The position numbers and the translations under genes were made by a program. Below the pieces are notes generated by a model. It had not been told where the DNA came from. It worked only from the letters and a program-made list of their open reading frames with translations, and searched no databases. Of a DNA stretch of 64,000 nucleotides, positions 26,622 to 34,594 are shown piece by piece. The stretch comes from Tabrizicola sp. (lineage in GTDB: Bacteria > Pseudomonadota > Alphaproteobacteria > Rhodobacterales > Rhodobacteraceae): assembly GCF_030373185.1 (NCBI RefSeq), contig NZ_JAUCZH010000004.1, forward strand, positions 1 through 64,000, written 5' to 3'. Numbering within the stretch: position 1 is the stretch's first letter; each line of letters starts with the position of its first letter.

Positions 26622-28034
26622 TCAAGCATTTCGTGAACTGTATGCTGCGAGGGCTCCGGCGCGCCCTTCGGCCAGATCAACCACCGGTGCCGGGTAGGGT
26701 CGCGCCGGGTCAAGACCCCAGGCCCGCGGTACCGCGTCAAAGAAGGCAAGCGCCTCCGGCCCAGGCGACCGGGACAGCTCGGCAATGAAACGGCGGCGGT
26801 AATCGCCCCGGGCGTCAAACTTCTCGGCCTGACCGGCAGGATTGAAGACCCGAAAGAAAGGCGAGGCGTCTGGCCCCGATCCCGCAACCCATTGCCAGCC
26901 CATCGCATTGGCCGCCGGATCCCAGTCGGTCAGGCATTCGGCAAACCAGGCCTGCCCCACGCGCCAGTCGGTCAGGAGATGCTTCGTCAGATAGCTGCCT
27001 GCGATCATCCGCGCCCGGTTGTGCATCGTGCCGGTAACATACATCTCGCGCATCGCGGCATCGACAAAGGGCTCGCCTGTCATCCCTTGCCGCCAGCGTT
27101 CCGCGTCCGGATTGTCGCCGCGCCATGGAAAGGCGTCCCAATCCGGTTTCCAGTTGGCATAGGTGATCTGTGGCGTGTGATGCATCAGATGATAGGCAAA
27201 CTCGCGCCAGGCCAGTTCCCGCAGGAATGCTTCCGCCCCCGCCCGCCCGGCCTCCCGCGCCTGCAACCCCGCATGCCAGACCTCGCGGATGCCGATCTCG
27301 CCATAGGTCAGGTTCTCCGACAGGCGCGACGTGCCATCCACCCCAGGAAGATCGCGCGCCGAAGCATAGTCATCCACCGGCCCGGCCAGAAACGCTGCCA
27401 GTTTCGCCCGAGCCGCAGCCTCGCCCACGGCCTGATGCCGGGCCACCACCGCGGCTCCCCGGTTCATCGCCGCCCCAAGGCGCCAGTCCTCCAGCCGCTC
27501 GCTGACAGGCCATACCACAGGCCCCACCGCCCGCAGCGGAGCCGCCTCGGGTGCCGCGACGCCCCGGTCCCGCACGCTGCGCCAATAGGGAGTGAAGACC
27601 CTGTAGAACCCACCCTGCCCGGTCTGAACTTCCCAAGGCTCATGCATCAGATGACCGGCAAAGCTCCGCGCCTCGACGCCGACGGCCTTCAAGGCTGCCT
27701 TCACCGCGGTATCTCGCGCCACACTCGCAGGATCATAGAGCCTTGACCACCAGACCCCAGCGGCCCCGGTCTCGACCGCCAGAGCCTCCAGCACCGCCAA
27801 CGCCGCACCCCTTCGCAGAACCAGCCGCAGCCCGATCCCCTCCAGCGCGCGGGCAAATTCCGCCACCGCAAGCCCCAGCCGCCATTTCGCCGCCGCCCCC
27901 AGCGCTTCGGTTTCCGGGTCAAGGACAAAGACAGGCACCAGCGCGCGCCCCGAGGCCACCGCTTCGGACAGCACAGGGTTATCGCCCAGCCGCAAATCGC
28001 GGCGGACCCAAAGGATCAACGGTCTGTCACCCAT
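26622..28034 (-). CDS. phrB: Deoxyribodipyrimidine photolyase / cryptochrome family
   Basis: A 470-residue flavoprotein that repairs UV-induced pyrimidine dimers with light. The N-terminal antenna domain starts ILWVRRDLRLGDNPVL. The FAD-binding C-terminal half has WREFAYHLMHHTPQ, DAAMREMYVTGTMHNRARMIAGSYL and WQWVAGSGPDASPFFRVFNP, typical of class I CPD photolyases. The start is at 28034 (MGDRPLILW). The enzyme class is clear; whether it is CPD-specific or a bacterial cryptochrome is not provable here. It leads the minus-strand stress cluster that continues into cfa-like, trgA and trgB. Confidence 0.9.
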   Translation of the reverse strand: MGDRPLILWVRRDLRLGDNPVLSEAVASGRALVPVFVLDPETEALGAAAKWRLGLAVAEFARALEGIGLRLVLRRGAALAVLEALAVETGAAGVWWSRLYDPASVARDTAVKAALKAVGVEARSFAGHLMHEPWEVQTGQGGFYRVFTPYWRSVRDRGVAAPEAAPLRAVGPVVWPVSERLEDWRLGAAMNRGAAVVARHQAVGEAAARAKLAAFLAGPVDDYASARDLPGVDGTSRLSENLTYGEIGIREVWHAGLQAREAGRAGAEAFLRELAWREFAYHLMHHTPQITYANWKPDWDAFPWRGDNPDAERWRQGMTGEPFVDAAMREMYVTGTMHNRARMIAGSYLTKHLLTDWRVGQAWFAECLTDWDPAANAMGWQWVAGSGPDASPFFRVFNPAGQAEKFDARGDYRRRFIAELSRSPGPEALAFFDAVPRAWGLDPARPYPAPVVDLAEGRAGALAAYSSRNA

Positions 28035-28094
28035 GCCCCAGCCTTCCCCAGTCCTAGACACTACGTCCGCCAATCAAGGGCGGATCACTCGTCA

Positions 28095-28218
28095 TTGCTC
28101 TTTTTCCAAATATTCTCAGGGGGTTTGGGGGCAGAATGCCCCCATCAGCCGCAGCCGGTTGCGCGCCCCTTGGCGCGCAGAAGGCAAGACGGAAGCCTTG
28201 CGCGGAACGCGCTCGACC
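28095..28218 (-). repeat. Long dispersed repeat copy 6, directly 3' of the class V aminotransferase
   Basis: The first 49 bases (TTGCTCTTTTTCCAAATATTCTCAGGGGG...) nearly duplicate 9242-9290, and the next 65 bases align with gaps (GCCGGTTGCGCGCC...GCGCTCGA). On the minus strand it starts about ten bases past a stop codon, the same position as copy 3. It contains the GGGGGC-ATTCT-GCCCCC hairpin. Confidence 0.7.
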
Positions 28219-28228
28219 CTGCTTGACG

Positions 28229-29455
28229 TCAAAGCACCCGGTCCAGCGCCTCGATCAGCTGCGCCACCTCATCGGCACTGGTGTAATGGACAGCGCTCAT
28301 CCGCAACACGCCCTTTTCCAGGTCGATCCCCAGCGCGGTCAGAGGCCGAACGGCGTAGAAATCTCCTGCCCAACAGGCAATCCCGTTGCGGCCAAGATCC
28401 TCGGATACCGGTTCGGCCGCCCGGTCCAGTTCCACCGCCACTGTCGGCGCACGCCGTTCCGCCTCGCGCGGGCCAAGCAGCCGCAGATCATTGCGCGCCG
28501 ACAGGTAATCCAGAAGCGGCTGGATCACCGCCACCTCCTGCGCCCGCATCAGGTCATGGACACCCCGGTTCCTCGCGGCCGGGTCACCGGCGATCCCGTG
28601 ATGTGCTGCCAAGGCATCGATATAATCGGCCATCCCCGCACAGGCGGCGATCTGGGCGTGGTCTGGCCCGGCCGGAGTATGCCGCTTGTAAAGGGTGCCG
28701 TGGTTGAAGAAGTGGCCCTGCCCTGGCAAGTCAAACCCGAATGCCTCGCGGATCACCATGATCCCCTGATGCGGCCCATAGGTTTTGTAGGCCGAAAAAA
28801 GATACACGTCACAGCCCAGCGCAGGAATGTCCGGGAAACCGTGCGGCGCGTAGCTGACTCCGTCCACCACTGTCCGCGCACCCGCGTCCTTTGCCATCGC
28901 ACAGATTGCCGCCACATCGTTGATCTCGGCGATCACGTTGGAACAATGCGGAAAGCAGATCAGCTTCACCCGCCCATCCGCCAATAGTGCGGCCAGCGAT
29001 GACAGTTCCAGCGCCCCCGTCTCGCGGTCGACCTGCCATTCGCGGACTTCGATCCCCTCCTCGGCCAGCCTGCGCCAGACCCCCGAGTTCGCCTCGTGGT
29101 CCTGATCGGTCACCACCACCGCGCCGCCCGAGCCTGCCAGCCATTTCCGCACGGCTTGCGCCAGCACATAAGTGTTTGCGCTGGTCGAGGGTCCGAATGA
29201 CACCTCGTCCGGGACCACACCCATCATCGCCGACAACCGGTCGCGTGCCTCGTCCATCTCGGCGCCGCCGGCCTGAGCCCCCGGATAGGGGCCATAGGGC
29301 TGGACCTTGCGGTCGCGGTAGAAGCGGGTCAGCCGGTCTACCACCTGAATGCAAGGGTAGCTGCCACCGGCATTCTCGAAGAAGGCATGTGACGACAGAA
29401 CGGGCGACGAAAAGGCCGGGAACTGGGTCCGGACAAATTTCAGGTCAAGCTGCAT
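28229..29455 (-). CDS. Class V aminotransferase, cysteine-desulfurase-like
   Basis: A 408-residue PLP enzyme of fold type I. FENAGGSYPC is the family's N-terminal turn. GPSTSANTYVLAQAV binds cofactor phosphate, VVTDQDHEAN carries the ring-stacking His, VVDGVSYAPHG the PLP Asp/His, and FSAYKTYGPHQGIM the Schiff-base lysine. There is no conserved cysteine loop typical of IscS near the C-terminus, so it may be an aminotransferase, lyase or SufS-like desulfurase. AAGGAG precedes the ATG at 29455. It is divergent from the polyamine-type binding protein gene, and the 314-bp gap holds TTTGATCAAA. Confidence 0.82.
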   Translation of the reverse strand: MQLDLKFVRTQFPAFSSPVLSSHAFFENAGGSYPCIQVVDRLTRFYRDRKVQPYGPYPGAQAGGAEMDEARDRLSAMMGVVPDEVSFGPSTSANTYVLAQAVRKWLAGSGGAVVVTDQDHEANSGVWRRLAEEGIEVREWQVDRETGALELSSLAALLADGRVKLICFPHCSNVIAEINDVAAICAMAKDAGARTVVDGVSYAPHGFPDIPALGCDVYLFSAYKTYGPHQGIMVIREAFGFDLPGQGHFFNHGTLYKRHTPAGPDHAQIAACAGMADYIDALAAHHGIAGDPAARNRGVHDLMRAQEVAVIQPLLDYLSARNDLRLLGPREAERRAPTVAVELDRAAEPVSEDLGRNGIACWAGDFYAVRPLTALGIDLEKGVLRMSAVHYTSADEVAQLIEALDRVL

Positions 29456-29769
29456 GGAAGACTCCTTTGTGCCATGGATGGACCGGCTGTCCGGCATGGT
29501 CAACTGCTGCGGCGGCCGATCTCGCGGCGTGGCAATCGCTCAGGAAAGCCATCAAACCACCCCGTCCCGGCAGAGGCATTTGCCTGACGTTGCGGCACTT
29601 GACCATTTTTGATCAAACTTCTCGCCCAAACCTGCAAATTTCTCTTGTCCTTTTCCACCATGCCGCCCAATTTTATCGGCAGCGTCGCGGGCTTCGGGTC
29701 CGCGACCCGACTAGGACCGACGTATCGCGGTTGGTTGATCAAGGGCCGCCGCAACACAAAGGAGCTTCC
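29456..29769. promoter_or_regulatory. Divergent control region with TTTGATCAAA motifs
   Basis: This 314-bp gap has no gene. ATTTTTGATCAAACTT at 29606-29619 carries the core TTTGATCAAA found as a 20-bp palindrome before the class III aminotransferase. A shorter TTGATCAA occurs at 29735-29742, close to the binding-protein ATG. A GC-rich inverted repeat, GTCGCGGGCTTCGGGTCCGCGAC, lies near 29685-29707. The motif suggests shared control with the aminotransferase near 9 kb. Confidence 0.45.
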
Positions 29770-30822
29770 ATGATCCGCACATCTATTGCCCTGACCGGCG
29801 CCGCTTCGGTGTTGGCCTTGACCTTCGCCGCCCATGCAGCCGACACGGAATTCACCGTGTTCGACTGGGCCGGCTGGGAAAACGAAGGCCTGATCGCCGA
29901 CTACGCCGCCAAGCATGGCACCACGCCCACCTACGCCTTCTTCGGCGACGATGACGAAGCGTTCCAGAAGGTTTCGTCCGGCTTCAAGGCAGATGTCGCC
30001 CACCCATGCTCGCAGATGGTCAGCAAGTATCGCGAAGCTGATCTGATCGAGCCGTGGGATGTGTCGCGTATTCCCGAGTTCGCAAATATCAGTGCGGGCA
30101 TGCTGGCGTCTCCGGTGTTCAAGGACGACGCAGGCGTCTGGTACATCCCGACCGACGGCGCCTACACGGCGATCGCCTACAACACCGAATCCGTCCCTGC
30201 CGAGGATGTCGCCAGCCTGAACGTGTTCAAGGATCCGAAATACGCGGGCCGCATCTCGCTGCCCGACAACACTGATGATGTCTGGGCGCTGGCATTGCTC
30301 GCAACCGGCGTGACCGACTGGACCACGACGACCGACGAACAGTTCGCCGCCGCCGCTGCATGGCTGCGCGAGGCGCATCCGAACGTGCGCGCCTATTGGT
30401 CCGACCCTTCGGAACTGTCGCAACTGATGGCAACCGGTGAGGTTCAGGTTGCGTGGTCGTGGAACGACGCTGTCACGATCATGCGCAGCGAAGGTATGCC
30501 GATCGGCTTTCAGCGTCAGGCGGCAGAAGGCGCTTCGGCATGGTTCTGCGGCTATGTGAACTTCAAGAACGCGCCGGGTTCGGAAGACAAGGCATATGAC
30601 TTCATCAACTCGTGGCTGCGCCCGGAAGCGGCCGGCGTTGTGCTTGCGGACTTCGGATATTCGCACTCCAACGCGGCCGCTATGGCCACGATTCCCGAAG
30701 CTGACCTTGTCGCCGCCGATGTGAACCCGATCGACACCACGATCCTGTTCCAGACCCCGATCGCGACCGAGTTGCGTGACCGCATGTTGGAAGAGTTCGA
30801 ACTGATCAAGTCGGGCTTCTGA
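29770..30822 (+). CDS. Polyamine-type ABC transporter substrate-binding protein (stand-alone)
   Basis: A 350-residue periplasmic binding protein with a Sec signal (MIRTSIALTGAASVLALTFAAHA, cut before ADTEF). The mature start TEFTVFDWAGWENEGLIADYAAKHG and the block YIPTDGAYTAIAYNTESV resemble PotD/PotF spermidine-putrescine binding proteins. AAAGGAGCTTCC precedes the ATG; the longer ORF from 28987 is an upstream read-through artefact. A strong terminator follows the stop, so no permease or ATPase genes are co-transcribed here. It must use a transporter encoded elsewhere or act as a sensor (inference). Confidence 0.85.
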   Translation: MIRTSIALTGAASVLALTFAAHAADTEFTVFDWAGWENEGLIADYAAKHGTTPTYAFFGDDDEAFQKVSSGFKADVAHPCSQMVSKYREADLIEPWDVSRIPEFANISAGMLASPVFKDDAGVWYIPTDGAYTAIAYNTESVPAEDVASLNVFKDPKYAGRISLPDNTDDVWALALLATGVTDWTTTTDEQFAAAAAWLREAHPNVRAYWSDPSELSQLMATGEVQVAWSWNDAVTIMRSEGMPIGFQRQAAEGASAWFCGYVNFKNAPGSEDKAYDFINSWLRPEAAGVVLADFGYSHSNAAAMATIPEADLVAADVNPIDTTILFQTPIATELRDRMLEEFELIKSGF

Positions 30823-30840
30823 TCTCTGACATGACAAGAT

Positions 30841-30880
30841 GGGGCGCCCGGATGTCTTTCCGGGCGCCCCGTTCTTTTTT
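30841..30880 (+). terminator. Rho-independent terminator of the binding-protein gene
   Basis: A perfect 12-bp stem GGGGCGCCCGGA/TCCGGGCGCCCC with a 6-nt loop, followed by GTTCTTTTTT, begins eighteen bases after the stop codon. It makes the polyamine-type binding protein a monocistronic unit and separates it from ssrA. Confidence 0.92.
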
Positions 30881-30981
30881 GTCGAACCGCGTTGGACATG
30901 CGCGGCATCTGGCATGTGCGTTGGCTCGCACCCCCCGATGTCGGCAGCAGATCATCCCCGGGCGCCATTGAAGCCCCGCCC

Positions 30982-31010
30982 TTGCGCGCCCCGCTGCCCA
31001 CCCCTATATT
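30982..31010 (+). promoter_or_regulatory. Probable ssrA promoter
   Basis: TTGCGC and TATATT are separated by exactly 17 bp and lie immediately upstream of the tmRNA gene. A short TTGCCCC-TGTC-GGGGCAA hairpin overlaps the -10 end and the expected transcription start. The fit to a sigma-70-type promoter is good for this group. Confidence 0.55.
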
Positions 31011-31340
31011 GCCCCTGTCGGGGGCAACTTCGACTATGGCGATAAACGCACCTGTAATAATCGGCTCGGACCCGGGGGCGGTACCCGGCGGCTCCACCAG
31101 ACTTTCCCGTTCATTGCGGGCGTGTGGGGCCGAAATAGGATCGACGAACGACCAAAGAGGCCAGCTTTCGCTCGGTGAGGTACCACCGTTATCGGTCCAA
31201 GATCACAGTTGCCAATGACAACCGTGCTCCGATGGCGCTGGCCGCGTAAGCGGCTCGCAATATCAAACCTAAGTCCCTGCGCTTAGCCGCGTAGGGCGGG
31301 GTTCGCAGGTACCTGGCAACAGAAACCTGCACCTTCCCCA
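31011..31340 (+). ncRNA. ssrA: Permuted two-piece tmRNA
   Basis: Circularly permuted alphaproteobacterial tmRNA gene. The acceptor piece comes first and ends CGGCTCC-ACCA at 31089-31099. An intervening segment of about 27 nt with a CCCG/CGGG hairpin follows. The coding piece then starts GGGGCCGAAATAGGATCGACGAA at 31126. GGGGCCG pairs with CGGCTCC and preserves the G3-U70 alanine identity wobble. The tag reading frame at 31211-31249 encodes ANDNRAPMALAA plus stop. The T-arm stem CCGGG/CCCGG encloses GGCGGTA rather than the usual TTCRANN. The RNA rescues stalled ribosomes and tags proteins for ClpXP. The outer ends (about 31011 and 31340) are estimates. Confidence 0.93.
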
Positions 31341-31381
31341 ATTCTCTTGCCAGACCCGCCGTCCCGCCGCATCGTCAAGCG

Positions 31382-32032
31382 ATGCTCCGCGCGTTTGGCA
31401 TTGCTTGTCTGACCGCATGGCCAGCAATGGCCTGTGAAACTGCGCTTGTGCTGGCAATCGATGTTTCCGGCTCCATCGACAGCGGCGACTACCGATTGCA
31501 GGTCGAAGGTCTGTCAGAGGCCCTGTCCGATCCAGAAGTCATCGAGGCACTGGTTCGCGGCCAGGTCGCGGTTGCCGTGGTGCAATGGTCAGGCAGCACT
31601 CAGCAAGCCCTGTCCCTGTCCTGGCAGCGCATGCTTTCGGCCGAGGCCGTGGCGCTCTTTGCCACCAGAGCCGGCTCGATGCCGCGGGCCTTCAAGGGAT
31701 CGGACACTGCCGTCGGCGAAGGCCTGCGCTTTGCCGCAGCCCAGTTCGATGCAGTGCCGGATTGCCGCCGGCGCGTGATCGACATCTCGGGTGACGGACA
31801 GGAAAACGCCGGCTTCACGGATGCACGGGCCAGGTCCGAAGCCGTGGCGGCCGGCATTGCGATCAATGCCATAGCCATCGAGGAACCCGGTCCGGGCATC
31901 CCGATAACCAGCTACTACCGCCGCTGGGTCATTACCCACGGGGGGTTTGTGATGACCGCTCGGGGCTTGCAGGACTATGCCGAAACGCTGCGACTCAAAC
32001 TTCTGCGCGAGTTGGCTGATCCCATCGGCTAA
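31382..32032 (+). CDS. DUF1194 VWA-domain protein
   Basis: A 216-residue exported protein. Signal peptide MLRAFGIACLTAWPAMA is cut before CETAL. The rest is a von Willebrand factor A-like fold with the metal-ion site DVSGSID (DxSxS) near residue 27, and DISGDGQEN later. DUF1194 is common in alphaproteobacteria with no known function; the metal-site fold suggests protein binding in the periplasm. The start is 41 bp past the estimated tmRNA 3' end. Confidence 0.85.
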   Translation: MLRAFGIACLTAWPAMACETALVLAIDVSGSIDSGDYRLQVEGLSEALSDPEVIEALVRGQVAVAVVQWSGSTQQALSLSWQRMLSAEAVALFATRAGSMPRAFKGSDTAVGEGLRFAAAQFDAVPDCRRRVIDISGDGQENAGFTDARARSEAVAAGIAINAIAIEEPGPGIPITSYYRRWVITHGGFVMTARGLQDYAETLRLKLLRELADPIG

Positions 32033-32146
32033 TCCACTTGACCGGAGCGCGCGCGCACAATAGCCCTTCACCATGGGGTCTGCGTCCACCCCGTGAGGCT
32101 CCGGCCCAAGCGTCGCATCCCTGTCCACTTGCCAAGGATGCACACC

Positions 32147-32779
32147 ATGCCCGGTTTCGGCCAGATCACCCCCGCACAAGCAATGCGCCGGATCGGCATC
32201 CCCGATGCGCCACTGATCATCTACGTCCGCAGCGATGATGACCTTGCCGCCCTGCCCCGCGTTATCCCAACCACGCGGCGGGTGGCCCATACCGCCATTG
32301 CCACCCTTCCCGCCCCCGGCGCCCCTTGGGTCACCCGACACCGCCCCAAGATCGACCGGATCGCTTGCCCCTGGCTGATCCGTCGTTTCATCTCCCCCTC
32401 GGCCCGCTTTCTGTTCGTCGCCCCAACTGAAGTGGCCGAGGTTGCCGACCGATTCGGCGCCATTCCCTTCGACATCGAAGGCGTAGCCTTCAGCGACCGG
32501 GGTGACCAATGCACTTTTGACGCGCTGCTGGATGACTTCGGCCTGCACACCGATGCGCTGGACCGCATGGCCAATGTGATCCGCGCTGCCGACACCGACC
32601 GGCACGACCTTGCCCCGCAGGCGGCGGGTCTGCTGGCGCTTTCGGTCGGGCTGTCACGGATGTGTCACGATGATCTGACCCAGCTGTCCGCTGGCATCGC
32701 GCTTTACGACGCGCTCTATCGGTGGGCCCGCGACGGGCATGAAGAAGGCCATGATTGGCCCGAGGTACGCAAAGCATGA
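32147..32779 (+). CDS. ChrB-like chromate-resistance domain protein
   Basis: A 210-residue protein. The C-terminal ChrB domain (about 65-205) carries WVTRHRPKIDRIACPWLIRRFI, GAIPFDIEGVAFSDRGDQCTFDALL and MCHDDLTQL. The first 60 residues (TPAQAMRRIGIPDAPLIIYVRSDDDLAAL) look like a rhodanese-type start without its catalytic Cys loop, perhaps a remnant. I chose the ATG at 32147, eight bases after AAGGA, over the earlier track start. ChrB proteins are linked to chromate-responsive expression or chromate handling. It is coupled to chrA by an ATGA overlap. Confidence 0.85.
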   Translation: MPGFGQITPAQAMRRIGIPDAPLIIYVRSDDDLAALPRVIPTTRRVAHTAIATLPAPGAPWVTRHRPKIDRIACPWLIRRFISPSARFLFVAPTEVAEVADRFGAIPFDIEGVAFSDRGDQCTFDALLDDFGLHTDALDRMANVIRAADTDRHDLAPQAAGLLALSVGLSRMCHDDLTQLSAGIALYDALYRWARDGHEEGHDWPEVRKA

Positions 32780-34032
32780 CCCCGACCCTTTCCGAGTTGA
32801 CACATGCCTTTGCCCGCATCGGCCTTCTGTCCTTTGGCGGCCCAGCGGCGCAGATTGCCCTGATGCACCGGGTGGTGCTGGATGAAAAACGCTGGTTGAG
32901 CGAGGCAGACTATCTGCGCGCCCTTTCGTTTTGCATGCTGCTTCCCGGGCCGGAGGCGATGCAGCTTGCCACCTGGATCGGCTGGCGGCTGCATGGCGTG
33001 AAGGGCGGGCTGATCGCGGGTGGGCTTTTCGTGCTGCCCGGCGCGGCCATAGTTTTGGTCCTTAGCCTGATCTATGCGGCAATTGGCGATGTGCCTCTGG
33101 TTGCCGCCTTGTTCACCGGGGTGCAGGCGGCCGTGATCGCCATCGTGATGGAAGCACTGGTCCGCGTCTCGAACCGGGCGTTGAAATCGCGTGAGGCCTA
33201 TCTGATCGCCGTGGCCGCCTTCGCGGCGCTGTTCCTGTTCAAGCTTCCGTTTCCGCTGGTAATCCTGACGGCTGCCGTCTGGGGCTTTCTGCGCACCAGC
33301 GCAACCGCGCACGATCCCACCGCCCCCACGCCGCCTGCCGCCCTTGCCCGTTCAATGAGCGCCGCTGCTGTCTGGCTGGCGATCTGGCTTGTGCCGCTGG
33401 GCGCACTGATCCTGCTTCTGCCGGGGCGGTTGGCCGAGATCGGGATCTTCTTCTCCAAGCTGGCGATCCTGACCTTCGGCGGAGCCTACGCGGTGTTGGC
33501 CTGGATGGCTCAAGAGGTGGTCGACGACAAGGGCTGGCTGACGCTGCCGCAGATGATGGACGGTCTTGGCCTGGCCGAAACCACGCCCGGGCCGCTTATT
33601 CTGGTCAACGAGTTTGTAGGCTTTATGGCTGCAAATCAAGCGGGTGGCTGGTCATATGGCCTTTTTGGAGCTTTTATTGCAGTCTGGATGACCTTCATTC
33701 CATCCTTTTTGTTCATTTTCGCCGGCGCGCCATTCATCGACAGATTGACCCATATGCCCCGCATATCCGGCGCTTTGGCCGCGATAACGGCTGCGGTCGT
33801 CGGGGTGATCGCGAACCTGTCGCTCTGGTTTGCACTGAATGTCCTGTTCGCCAGCGTGCCGGATCTGACCCTTGGCCCCTTGCATCTGCTCTTGCCTGAC
33901 CCGGCAAGCCTGCGGCCGCTGCCGACGGCAATTGCGCTTGGTGCCACCGTGGCGCTTCTTTGGTGGCGCTGGTCACTCTTTCGGGTTCTGGCAATTTCCG
34001 TCCTGGCATCGGCGCTGTCAGCGCTTGCCTGA
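32776..34032 (+). CDS. chrA: ChrA chromate efflux transporter
   Basis: A 418-residue inner-membrane protein of the CHR family that exports chromate. Two homologous halves are visible: the first with LLSFGGPAAQIALMH near residue 20, the second with ILTFGGAYAVLAWMAQE near 240 and GLAETTPGPLILVNEFVGF. Both FGG motifs and the TPGPL block are diagnostic. About ten to twelve membrane segments are present. The start at 32776 overlaps the chrB-like stop. DNA near 33600-33720 is locally more AT-rich than the rest of the gene, without a frameshift. Confidence 0.92.
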   Translation: MTPTLSELTHAFARIGLLSFGGPAAQIALMHRVVLDEKRWLSEADYLRALSFCMLLPGPEAMQLATWIGWRLHGVKGGLIAGGLFVLPGAAIVLVLSLIYAAIGDVPLVAALFTGVQAAVIAIVMEALVRVSNRALKSREAYLIAVAAFAALFLFKLPFPLVILTAAVWGFLRTSATAHDPTAPTPPAALARSMSAAAVWLAIWLVPLGALILLLPGRLAEIGIFFSKLAILTFGGAYAVLAWMAQEVVDDKGWLTLPQMMDGLGLAETTPGPLILVNEFVGFMAANQAGGWSYGLFGAFIAVWMTFIPSFLFIFAGAPFIDRLTHMPRISGALAAITAAVVGVIANLSLWFALNVLFASVPDLTLGPLHLLLPDPASLRPLPTAIALGATVALLWWRWSLFRVLAISVLASALSALA

Positions 34033-34129
34033 TTGGCGCCAGGGCCTGTCTGCGACTTTCCCACCCGCCACCCCTTCCCTTGCCCCCCGAATCCCTCCTA
34101 TGGTGGGGTCTCTCAGGAAAGGTAACTGG

Positions 34130-34591
34130 ATGGCGCGCTCCATCGATTACGGAACCCTCATGCATCGCGCCATGCGCGGTCTCATCCAGTCTGTTTTGGC
34201 TGACGTGGCACGCGATGGCCTGCCCGGCACGCACCACTTTTTCATCACCTTCGACACGACTTACCCCGGCGTCGAACTGGCCGACTGGCTGCGCGAACGC
34301 TATCCGACCGAAATGACCGTGGTCATCCAGCACTGGTTTGAAAACCTGACTGTGACTGACGACCACTTCACCGTTACCCTCAACTTCGGCAACAACCCCG
34401 AACCGATGCTCATCCCATTCGATGCGGTTCGCACCTTCGTGGATCCGTCTGTGGAATTCGGCCTGCGGTTTGAAACCCAGTCCGGGGAAGATGACGATGA
34501 CGAAGAAGAAGTTGACATCGAAGTGGCCGAAGAAGAGCCGGTCCGTCAGGATGCTCAGGTCGTCTCCCTTGACCAGTTCCGCAAGGGCTGA
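34130..34591 (+). CDS. sspB: SspB, ClpXP adaptor (alpha type)
   Basis: A 153-residue adaptor that binds ssrA-tagged proteins and delivers them to ClpXP. The folded domain (about 1-115) has IDYGTLMHRAMRGLIQSVL, HHFFITFDTTYPGV and PEPMLIPFDAVRTFVDPSVEFGL. A flexible acidic linker (EDDDDEEEVDIEVAEEE) ends in VVSLDQFRKG, presumably the ClpX-docking tail. I chose the ATG at 34130 after AGGAAAGG; the track's 33872 start overlaps chrA. It lies about 3 kb from ssrA, whose tag it should recognise. Confidence 0.92.
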   Translation: MARSIDYGTLMHRAMRGLIQSVLADVARDGLPGTHHFFITFDTTYPGVELADWLRERYPTEMTVVIQHWFENLTVTDDHFTVTLNFGNNPEPMLIPFDAVRTFVDPSVEFGLRFETQSGEDDDDEEEVDIEVAEEEPVRQDAQVVSLDQFRKG

Positions 34592-34594
34592 CGG

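Noticed and set aside
29500-30915. 471-residue minus-strand ORF
   Set aside because: It is antisense to the polyamine-type binding protein, which has a signal peptide, ribosome site and terminator.
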